Shown here: positions 1-4,058 of the stretch, one piece after another
Numbering within the stretch: position 1 is the stretch's first letter
How the letters are laid out: every line of letters starts with the position of its first letter
Assembly: GCA_015490675.1 (NCBI GenBank)
Contig: WFXI01000080.1
Location: forward strand, 1 to 5,537
Reading direction: 5' to 3'
Source of the DNA: Hydrogenothermaceae bacterium
Lineage (GTDB): Bacteria > Aquificota > Aquificia > Aquificales > Hydrogenothermaceae
DNA: 5,537 bases
Translations under genes and position numbers: made by a program
Notes under the pieces: model-generated
Databases searched by the model: none
The model's input: only the letters and a program-made list of their open reading frames with translations
Told to the model about the DNA's origin: nothing

Positions 1-223
1 CATCAGAACAGTTCCACTCAACCTGAAACTGGGCATTTTTTAGCTTTTGTTCTGAAAGGGCTATAAGGTTTGCATAATCATATCCTATCTTCATTTGCCA
101 TATCTGATTAACCCTTTCAAAAAATGATGAATAAACCTTGTAAAATCCAAATCCTACAACTACAAGAAGAGCAATGAGAACTATCTTCTTATACTGGTAA
201 ACTATAACTGTTTTAATATCCAT
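1..223 (-). CDS. Single-pass membrane protein, N-terminal part (runs off left edge)
   Basis: An open frame begins with ATG at 223 and stays open to the window edge, giving 74 residues. Residues 14-30 form one hydrophobic helix (IVLIALLVVVGFGFYKV) after a short lysine-bearing start, so this is probably an inner-membrane protein with a small cytoplasmic N-terminus and its main domain outside. The rest (residues 31-74) is polar and has one Cys at 72. The start is supported by a GAGGTGA ribosome binding site five bases upstream. That site overlaps the stop codon of the preceding gene (TGA 229-227), leaving only three bases between the two genes, so translation is probably coupled. A conserved promoter-like box lies 27 bp upstream of the ATG. 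The family is not recognised, and the missing C-terminus prevents a functional call. Confidence 0.8.
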   Translation of the reverse strand, partial: MDIKTVIVYQYKKIVLIALLVVVGFGFYKVYSSFFERVNQIWQMKIGYDYANLIALSEQKLKNAQFQVEWNCSD

Positions 224-226
224 CTC

Positions 227-721
227 TCACCTCAACAAACACTCTTTACTATATAAACGGAATTTTTCACATTGCCTTTCTTTTAAATACTCAAGTGCAG
301 ATTTGATATAGAAAAAATTAATAGTGTTAAACGAATAAAGTTCATTAATCTCTGGGTAATATTTAGATTTGTCTTTAAAGATTTTTACAGCTGCTATTTT
401 GTAATCCTTTACAGTTATTTCCATAGTTTTATCGAAGGAATGGCAAGTAGCTGTCAAATCTATTTTTTTACCTTCTTTTTCTGCATAAAGATGAGGAACT
501 CCATCGCAATAGCCAATAATTAACTTTCCATTACTGTGTATTGCTTTTATATTTTCAATCCTACAAACTTTTTTATCTTTTGAAGAAACAAGCGTGTAAG
601 ATTTATCAAACCAGTATCCTGTAGCCTGCTCAAACTTTGCAGTATATTGAATTTGATTTAAAGCAGTGCAGGAAGCAAACATAACAGGAACAAATGCCGA
701 TATAAACTTAGCATTTATCAT
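227..721 (-). CDS. Exported or lipoprotein-like hypothetical protein, 164 aa
   Basis: The frame starts with ATG at 721 behind a clear AAGGGG site (spacing eight) and ends with TGA at 229-227. The N-terminus (MINAKFISAFVPVMFASC) is a short signal-like segment. FASC before residue 18 resembles a lipobox, though F replaces the usual L at -3, so a lipoprotein is possible but not certain. The mature part has five further Cys (53, 72, 93, 151, 161). The motif CRIEN at 53-57 and the tail FYIKS...YLKERQC (137-151) resemble CRIQN and FLIKS...C in the 181-aa protein encoded at 3111-3656, suggesting distant paralogues. The gene overlaps the end of the phosphoesterase gene by 14 bp and is followed after three bases by the next membrane protein, so it is the middle of an operon. 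Its last codons contain a copy of the promoter-like box, read as CEKFRLY. No known family is recognised. Confidence 0.78.
   Translation of the reverse strand: MINAKFISAFVPVMFASCTALNQIQYTAKFEQATGYWFDKSYTLVSSKDKKVCRIENIKAIHSNGKLIIGYCDGVPHLYAEKEGKKIDLTATCHSFDKTMEITVKDYKIAAVKIFKDKSKYYPEINELYSFNTINFFYIKSALEYLKERQCEKFRLYSKECLLR
250..271 (-). promoter_or_regulatory. Conserved 22-bp box, copy R1, upstream of the gene starting at 223
   Basis: On the minus strand this reads TGTGAAAAATTCCGTTTATA followed by TA. It matches copy R2 (1622-1643) over all 22 bases. Its lower edge is exactly 27 bp from the start codon at 223, the same distance as R2 to the start at 1595. TATATA or TATAGT at its end could serve as a -10 element, giving a leader of about 20 nt that still holds the ribosome binding site. 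No normal -35 lies 17 bp further up, so the upstream half may bind an activator, repressor or alternative sigma factor. This copy lies inside the coding end of the preceding gene. Confidence 0.55.
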
Positions 722-1595
722 AGGACATTCCCCTTACAAACTCTACTGCATCCTGGTATCTAAAGAAGCCAATCATTTTCCTCTTATCAGGATATAAAAC
801 AACAGCTGGCGTACTCATATGAGATATTCTGTAAGGATTAAAATATTTAAAGGTGTAAGCGTCCTTATCTTTGAAAGTTCCAGTTTTTATTAGTATGCGG
901 TCAAACAGTTCATCGTCTTTTGGGTAGGGAAATGTATATATAGCTGGGAAATGCGTATGGGAAGTGCAAACAACATCAGCAGTTGGATAATAAAGTGTTA
1001 ACTCTCTATGTGAACTGTGAACAGGATTTAAAATAGAATTAAAACGGGATTTATGAACCATTGCTATCTTATATTCAACTTTATTGTTTAGCTTTAAATT
1101 CAGAAGAAGCCTATTTATTCCAAGTGGAACTTGATATTGGAAAAGGGTCTGGATATAAGGGTTTTGACCAGAAAATTCTTCATGATTTCCAATCACAACG
1201 GCAAGAAGCTTTTTATTTTCACCTAAAAGTTCAATAAAATTTTTTTAAAACTCCCGCTGTTTTGCTGGGGATAAGATTTGAGAATTTATACCAGCAAGTA
1301 AGAGCTTAGGCACAGGTGTTTCAAAGTTATCTATAAAATCACCATTTACCGCTAAAAATACATTGTCATTTTCCAGGATTGTATTGAGAACATTTTTTAT
1401 TTCACCCACATTCGTATGAATAGACCCAAAATGAATATCACTGCTAAAAATCAGACAAATTGGTTTTTCCGTTTCAATACTTAATGTTTTATAGTGCTCA
1501 AACTCAGGCTGACAGTCAAAAAGTTCCCTTTCCGTTTCAGTTAGAAACTCTGCATACTCAAGAATTTCAAAAACTTTGTTTAGCTTGTCATTCAT
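708..1595 (-). pseudogene. Calcineurin-like metallophosphoesterase, interrupted by an in-frame TAA
   Basis: Read through one stop, this frame gives a 295-residue protein with the ordered metal-binding motifs of metallophosphoesterases: SSDIHFG (D53, H55), NGDFIDN (G85, D86), GNHEE (136-140), VHKS (H181) and SHTHFP (H213, H215, in place of the common GHxH). Such enzymes hydrolyse phosphomono- or diesters with two metal ions; the substrate here is unknown. The stop is TAA at 1247-1245 (codon 117), within TTTTAAAAAAATTTT. Both halves are in the same frame, so one base change from AAA, CAA or GAA explains it and a frameshift does not. The first fragment holds motifs I-II and the second (open from GTG 1196, no Shine-Dalgarno site) holds motifs III-V, so neither is complete. 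It is first in the operon and overlaps the next gene by 14 bp. Stop readthrough or a sequence error remains possible; both halves otherwise look intact, so the lesion appears recent. Confidence 0.85.
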
Positions 1596-1601
1596 GGTTG
1601 A

Positions 1602-1608
1602 CACCTCC
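1602..1608 (-). promoter_or_regulatory. Strong ribosome binding site that fixes the phosphoesterase start
   Basis: GGAGGTG on the minus strand is followed eight bases after GGAGG by ATG at 1595. An in-frame TTG at 1610 would overlap this site, so 1595 is the better start. Confidence 0.8.
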
Positions 1609-1621
1609 AACTGCCTTTTTA

Positions 1622-1643
1622 TATATAAACGGAATTTTTCACA
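1622..1643 (-). promoter_or_regulatory. Conserved 22-bp box, copy R2, upstream of the phosphoesterase operon
   Basis: Same 22 bases as R1 on the minus strand, 27 bp upstream of the ATG at 1595. TATATATAAA at and beyond its end gives a -10-like sequence. The outer end also forms a small inverted repeat, TTTCAC-AA-GTGAAA (1637-1650), which could be a separate protein-binding half-site pair. It most likely drives or controls the left operon. Confidence 0.6.
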
Positions 1644-1716
1644 AGTGAAATTTTAAGGACAGGTAAAGTAAAAAGTTGTCCGCAAAATCTCGGTAAATGT
1701 CCTGGAATTAATCAAA

Positions 1717-1742
1717 AAAAATTCCGTATATACGGAATTTTT
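1717..1742. repeat. Perfect 26-bp palindrome made of two head-to-head boxes (R3)
   Basis: Each half reads AAAAATTCCGTAT, and the two halves meet with no spacer. Each half matches the core AAAAATTCCGTTTAT of the box except for one T-to-A at the centre, so the element is two boxes overlapping at their TATATA ends. It could be a dimer-binding operator, a bidirectional promoter or an origin element. As RNA it would form an AU-rich hairpin, but symmetry with the other boxes favours a DNA-level role. Confidence 0.6.
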
Positions 1743-1789
1743 GGTGAGGTTTGCAAAATATTGATTTTTCTTACTCAGAGAGTTTTGTG

Positions 1790-1798
1790 TGTAGATAA
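1790..1798 (-). promoter_or_regulatory. DnaA-box-like 9-mer
   Basis: The minus strand reads TTATCTACA, one mismatch from the DnaA box TTATCCACA. One such 9-mer is weak evidence alone; its position between box copies R3 and R4 raises its interest. Confidence 0.3.
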
Positions 1799-1841
1799 CC
1801 AACTAAGACCATCTCCACATAAAAGAAAAAAAGCCTAAATA

Positions 1842-1860
1842 TATATAAACGGAATTTTTG
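1842..1860 (-). repeat. Conserved box, copy R4
   Basis: The minus strand reads CAAAAATTCCGTTTATATA, keeping the core but replacing the leading GTG. No gene follows it at the 27-bp distance seen for R1 and R2; only a five-codon frame begins nearby. It may be an iteron or an operator rather than a gene promoter. Confidence 0.5.
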
Positions 1861-2006
1861 AATCAGAAAATAGGATTTGCATTCTTTCTAATCCTTGAAT
1901 ATCAAGTATTAGATGAAATCGTAAATTTAAAAATTTGTTAATGAAAAAAGTGAAAAACTGCAAAGTATTGAAAATAAAGGCTTTACTTAGGTCTTCAAAG
2001 CAAAAA

Positions 2007-2025
2007 TGAAAAATTCCGTTTATAT
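2007..2025 (+). repeat. Conserved box, copy R5, in the opposite orientation
   Basis: The plus strand reads TGAAAAATTCCGTTTATAT. The end GTTTATAT (2018-2025) is repeated inverted as ATATAAAC at 2041-2048, across a 15-bp AT-only spacer, so this copy is paired with a half-site. No gene follows it on the plus strand; the nearest ATG (2056) closes after two codons. Confidence 0.5.
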
Positions 2026-2082
2026 TAATTAATTATTTATATATAAACTAAAGGGATGTTTTAAAAGAATATATATACATAA

Positions 2083-2095
2083 CGGACTTCGTCCG
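2083..2095. other. Small GC-rich hairpin
   Basis: CGGAC-TTC-GTCCG forms a five-pair stem in an otherwise AT-only stretch. No T-run follows on either strand at the right distance, so it is not a standard terminator. The preceding bases TATATACATAACGGA resemble a degraded copy of the box (TATATAAACGGA). Confidence 0.35.
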
Positions 2096-2112
2096 AAATG
2101 TGATGATGTAGT

Positions 2113-2126
2113 AAAAAAATTTTTTT
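2113..2126. other. A7T7 tract, probably bent or flexible DNA
   Basis: Seven A followed by seven T gives a self-complementary 14-mer of the kind linked to intrinsic curvature and easy protein loading near origins and promoters. Confidence 0.35.
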
Positions 2127-2171
2127 AAAATTTGTTTTTAAGAATGGGAACTTCTTAAGAACAATTTTTTT

Positions 2172-2261
2172 CAATTTACTCAATTTAGGAACTTAAGGAA
2201 CTTATAGACTTTAATTCAATTTATTGAAGTTAAGCAATTTAAAGAATTTAACTCAATTTAA
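2172..2261. repeat. Degenerate 9-bp AT-rich tandem repeats, about ten units
   Basis: Split every nine bases from 2172, the sequence reads as variants of CAATTTAAG and AACTTAAGG. The heptamer CAATTTA recurs at 2172, 2181, 2217, 2235 and 2254 (steps of 9, 36, 18 and 19), and GGAACTT at 2147, 2188 and 2197. Stop codons appear in every frame examined, so the period of nine is not a coding repeat. Short AT-rich direct repeats like this are typical of unwinding elements beside origin iterons; simple low-complexity drift is the alternative. Confidence 0.45.
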
Positions 2262-2337
2262 TCCCTCTTAAAAATTACTACCTGCTTGTTCAAAAAAATA
2301 AAGAAATACCGCCGAAAGTGAAACGCAAGCAATTAAC

Positions 2338-3042
2338 TTAATTATAAACTGTGATATAAACATTAATTTCTGGAGGAGTGTTATACTCCAAAACAAAATT
2401 ACCAACCTTAAAAATACTTTTATCTTCAAACTTTTCTATATTGCCATCAATCTCTGGAAAAACCTCTTTAATTTTGTCTGGTTTTAGTTCCATAAATCCT
2501 TCTGGTGTCAGAAAAAATCTGGCTATTTCCTCACCATTTCTAAATATCTTTAGTTCTCCTTTTGTAGGAGTAACACCTTTCTTACCAATAGAGATATTAT
2601 CATTGATTATTAGATTAGCCTTATAAATTTCACCTAAATACTTACCATCCTTAAATAAACCAGGGATAGGTTTTCTGAAAGAATATACAGCTGCTATAAC
2701 TATTGATAAAACAAAGAAATAAAAACCAAATCCATTATGATATTTCACAAGAATAAAAATTCCTATTCCAAAAAGAAGCAAACTAAAAATATCCCTAAAA
2801 AAAGATAATCCCTCCCTATCTCCAACTATTAGCAGGACTTTTTTGCTACCATCTTGTAATCTTAAGGTTTTAGTAAACTTGCTGTAATTATTTAAATCCA
2901 AGAATACATAAATAACCCCCATTGCAAAAAATATCAAAGCAATGAAAAAGACACTCCAATTCTTATCTTCGTAGGTTCCATAAAGAGCAATTCCAGAGAA
3001 AAATAATAAAATAAGTCCAAAAGTAGCTTGTGAAATTTTCAT
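2338..3042 (-). CDS. Four-helix membrane protein with soluble C-terminal domain, 234 aa
   Basis: ATG at 3042 follows an AGGT site with a seven-base gap, and TAA lies at 2340-2338. Four hydrophobic helices are visible at about residues 7-22, 30-48, 84-100 and 105-121, in two hairpins joined by a charged loop (50-80). Residues 125-234 are polar, with alternating hydrophobic positions that suggest beta strands (for example ELKIFRNGEEIARFFL, FVLEYNTPPEINVYITVY). By the positive-inside pattern (KFTKTLR and KK in the central loop, FRKPIPGLFKDGK after helix 4) the C-terminal domain is probably cytoplasmic. There are no Cys and no recognised motif. It is divergent from the gene at 3111, with 68 bp between the two starts, and is not joined to the operon further left. 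No family is recognised. Confidence 0.8.
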   Translation of the reverse strand: MKISQATFGLILLFFSGIALYGTYEDKNWSVFFIALIFFAMGVIYVFLDLNNYSKFTKTLRLQDGSKKVLLIVGDREGLSFFRDIFSLLLFGIGIFILVKYHNGFGFYFFVLSIVIAAVYSFRKPIPGLFKDGKYLGEIYKANLIINDNISIGKKGVTPTKGELKIFRNGEEIARFFLTPEGFMELKPDKIKEVFPEIDGNIEKFEDKSIFKVGNFVLEYNTPPEINVYITVYN

Positions 3043-3110
3043 TTTACTTACCTGATAAAAACTTGGATTATAATAAAAAATTATACTTGTATATTCACAG
3101 AGAAATAAAA
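3043..3110. promoter_or_regulatory. Divergent promoter region between two membrane-protein genes
   Basis: Only 68 bp separate the start codons at 3042 (minus) and 3111 (plus). TATAAT occurs on the plus strand at 3069-3074 and on the minus strand at 3072-3067 and 3085-3080. No well-spaced -35 was found for any of them. Promoters for both genes must overlap here, unless the plus gene is read from further upstream. Confidence 0.4.
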
Positions 3111-3656
3111 GTGAGTAAATTCTTCAAAACAATAGGTTTACTATTGGGATTTTGGATTTTCTTCTTATTGTTTCTACAAAGGTTTGATAGCACGAGTCCA
3201 GTTTTTCTTTATACAGTTGTATATCCACTTCAGAATTTTAAAGCATACCTTGAAGCTTCTGATTTAAAACCTCACTGGCAATTAATTGCTAAAAATAAAG
3301 GCGATTGCAGAATACAGAATACTATTGCAGTAATGGAAAATCCAAACTTGTATATAATTTTTGGCAAGGTTTATGACCCTAAAACAAAAGTAGGTGGTGA
3401 CCACCAGTGGACAACCTTAAATCCAGAAAATCCAAGCGAATATAAATACATTGTTAATAGAACCACAGGTCTATCAGAAGAAAAGAAAAAAAGAGCTATC
3501 TATAAGCCTTATGTAGTTTACAAGTTCAATGCTAATACCTGCACTATTAAACCAATAAAGGCATTTAAACAATTTTCAGATGAAGAAGAATTTTTGATTA
3601 AATCTGGAGAATTATACATAGAAAGTTTCTGCAAATACTATAAAAACAAGCTTTAA
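3111..3656 (+). CDS. Single-pass membrane-anchored hypothetical protein, 181 aa
   Basis: The preferred start is GTG at 3111, just before a charged start and one hydrophobic helix (residues 8-22, IGLLLGFWIFFLLFL); AGAG lies about eight bases upstream as a weak ribosome site. The frame is also open up to GTG at 3030, but that would overlap the divergent gene and add 27 polar residues before the membrane segment. The rest is polar and, with K3 and K6 before the helix, probably lies outside the cytoplasm. Cys occur at 66, 144 and 174. CRIQN (66-70) and FLIKS...SFC (161-174) parallel CRIEN and FYIKS...RQC in the 164-aa protein of the left operon, with the same order and similar spacing to the C-terminus, so the two may be diverged copies of one anchor-plus-domain design. 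No named family is recognised. The gene ends with TAA at 3654-3656. Confidence 0.72.
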   Translation: MSKFFKTIGLLLGFWIFFLLFLQRFDSTSPVFLYTVVYPLQNFKAYLEASDLKPHWQLIAKNKGDCRIQNTIAVMENPNLYIIFGKVYDPKTKVGGDHQWTTLNPENPSEYKYIVNRTTGLSEEKKKRAIYKPYVVYKFNANTCTIKPIKAFKQFSDEEEFLIKSGELYIESFCKYYKNKL

Positions 3657-3663
3657 AGGAAGT

Positions 3664-3701
3664 GTATTACATTGTAATGCAAATTAATGCAAAAGTAATA
3701 C
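3664..3701. repeat. AT-rich inverted repeats just after the 181-aa gene
   Basis: GTATTAC (3664-3670) is inverted as GTAATAC (3695-3701), and an inner pair ATTAC-ATT-GTAAT (3666-3678) overlaps it. AATGCAAA is directly repeated within the loop. GTAATACAA recurs at 3988-3996 in the leader of the next gene. These could be weak hairpins or binding sites for the same factor. Confidence 0.3.
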
Positions 3702-3740
3702 AAAATCCATCAAATGATTGACAAAATATTACAAAAATTT

Positions 3741-3762
3741 AGGAAAATCAGAGGATTTTCTT
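3741..3762 (+). terminator. Weak hairpin, possible end of the 181-aa transcript
   Basis: AGGAAAATC-AGAG-GATTTTCTT forms a nine-pair AU-rich stem (one G-U) 85 bp after the stop codon. Only a broken T-run follows (TTG then TAAATTT), so termination would be inefficient, and it could equally be a binding site. Confidence 0.3.
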
Positions 3763-3764
3763 GT

Positions 3765-3833
3765 AAATTTGAAATTAATTGCACATTTTTGGTCAAAAAA
3801 TAGGGATAAGTTTGCAATTAATTGCAAACTTTT
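3765..3833. repeat. 26-bp direct repeat pair; second copy contains a perfect 24-bp palindrome
   Basis: 3765-3790 and 3808-3833 agree at 22 of 26 positions and are offset by 43 bp, about four helical turns. Positions 3808-3831 of the second copy form a perfect palindrome with half AAGTTTGCAATT. A looser relative, TGCAAATTAATGCA, lies at 3679-3692. Same-face palindromic sites upstream of a gene with a controlled leader suggest operators for autoregulation, or iterons bound by the 488-aa protein. Confidence 0.55.
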
Positions 3834-3855
3834 GATAAAAAGGATGAAAAAATAC

Positions 3856-3882
3856 TTGATTTTTTCGTCAATAATGTATATC
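3856..3882 (+). promoter_or_regulatory. Possible promoter for the 488-aa gene
   Basis: TTGATT (3856-3861) and TATATC (3877-3882) are separated by 15 bp, shorter than ideal. Initiation near 3890 would give a leader of about 170 nt that includes the whole 3924-4058 structure. The -10 is imperfect, so this is only the best candidate seen. Confidence 0.25.
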
Positions 3883-3911
3883 TTTTTTTGAAAGCGAATA
3901 TGAACCACAAG

Positions 3912-3945
3912 CAAAATAAAAAAGCCCCGTGCCGCACAAGGGGGC
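3912..3945 (-). terminator. Intrinsic terminator on the minus strand, antisense to the leader
   Basis: On the minus strand, GCCCC (with an added C) pairs with GGGGC around an inner GTG-CGG-CAC stem-loop, followed directly by TTTTTTATTTT. It is the best intrinsic terminator in the window. No minus-strand gene lies upstream of it; the region above 4059 is occupied by a plus-strand gene. It therefore appears to end a short antisense RNA. Confidence 0.65.
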
Positions 3946-3978
3946 GGACGAGGTGGATAAAATACAATTAGCGAGTGT
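3912..3978 (-). ncRNA. Predicted short antisense RNA against the leader of the 488-aa gene
   Basis: A minus-strand transcript begun just after the promoter-like pair at 4013-3985 would start near 3978 and stop in the T-run at about 3912, giving about 65 nt with a terminator hairpin at its 3' end. It would be fully complementary to the left arm of the leader (3924-3956). Counter-transcribed RNAs of this size and shape control replication initiator synthesis in plasmids such as pT181, pIP501 and pSK41. Here it is deduced only from the terminator, the promoter-like hexamers and the leader folding. Confidence 0.45.
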
Positions 3979-4058
3979 ATAAACAATGTAATACAATTGC
4001 AACACATTTTCAACCCACCTCCCGTCATCCCTCGTGTGCTGGGGCGTGGAGGTGTAGT
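3924..4058 (+). promoter_or_regulatory. Structured mRNA leader with competing anti-Shine-Dalgarno pairings
   Basis: Two locally GC-rich arms, 3924-3956 and 4015-4045, can fold on each other: GCCCC with GGGGC, GCACA with TGTGC, GGGG with CCCT (one G-U), CGG with CCG, and GAGGTGG with CCACCTC, around an AT-rich loop of about 58 nt. In this fold the ribosome binding site GGAGGTG (4048-4054) is free. The segment CACCTCC (4016-4022) is also an exact complement of that site and can form a seven-pair hairpin with it, with CCC and GGG pairing inside, which would block translation. The two folds exclude each other because both use 4016-4022. An antisense RNA binding the left arm would favour the blocked state. 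No T-run follows the second hairpin, so control is likely translational rather than by termination. Confidence 0.6.
3985..4013 (-). promoter_or_regulatory. Possible promoter of the antisense RNA
   Basis: On the minus strand TTGAAA (4013-4008) is followed after 17 bp by TACATT (3990-3985). A second option is TTGCAA (4002-3997) with TATACA (3981-3976) at 15 bp. Both point into the terminator at 3912-3945. Confidence 0.35.

Larger units (their letters stand above)
1644..2337. other. Non-coding repeat-rich region, candidate replication origin or regulatory hub
   Basis: No open frame of convincing length with a ribosome binding site lies here on either strand. The stretch holds two more copies of the promoter-like box, a perfect palindrome built from two of them, a DnaA-box-like 9-mer, an A7T7 tract, a small GC-rich hairpin and a run of degenerate 9-bp AT-rich repeats. 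Iterons, a DnaA site and AT-rich direct repeats together are the usual parts of an iteron-plasmid origin, but the boxes are few and irregularly spaced. The alternative is that the boxes are operators or promoters only. The region lies downstream of the gene ending at 2338 and upstream of the operon starting at 1595; no clear terminator was seen for the former. Confidence 0.4.

Noticed and set aside
1196..1260. A frameshift as the cause of the broken phosphoesterase
   Set aside because: Coordinates show that both halves are in the same reading frame, so only the TAA at 1247-1245 separates them.
250..1643. Archaeal TATA box (TTTATATA)
   Set aside because: The centre lies about 30 bp from the start codons, which would put transcription starts inside or after the ribosome binding sites, and no BRE-like purine stretch sits directly before it. 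A bacterial -10 fits better.
1460..1648. Plus-strand open frame opposite the phosphoesterase
   Set aside because: It is a shadow with no ribosome site; the opposite strand carries conserved enzyme motifs.
1941..2009. 22-codon plus-strand frame starting near 1941
   Set aside because: It is Lys-rich, has no ribosome binding site and lies in a non-coding repeat region.
250..2025. CRISPR-like repeats
   Set aside because: The box copies are hundreds of bases apart, in both orientations, with no regular spacers.
3030..3110. Upstream GTG start at 3030 for the 181-aa protein
   Set aside because: It would overlap the divergent gene and put a polar extension before the membrane helix; GTG at 3111 fits better.
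3975..4058. Upstream GTG start at 3975 for the 488-aa protein
   Set aside because: The strong ribosome site at 4048-4054 points to ATG 4059, and the extension runs through the structured leader.
3912..4058. Retron-type RNA with paired ends
   Set aside because: The arms fit a leader switch, and the downstream protein shows no reverse-transcriptase motif such as YxDD.
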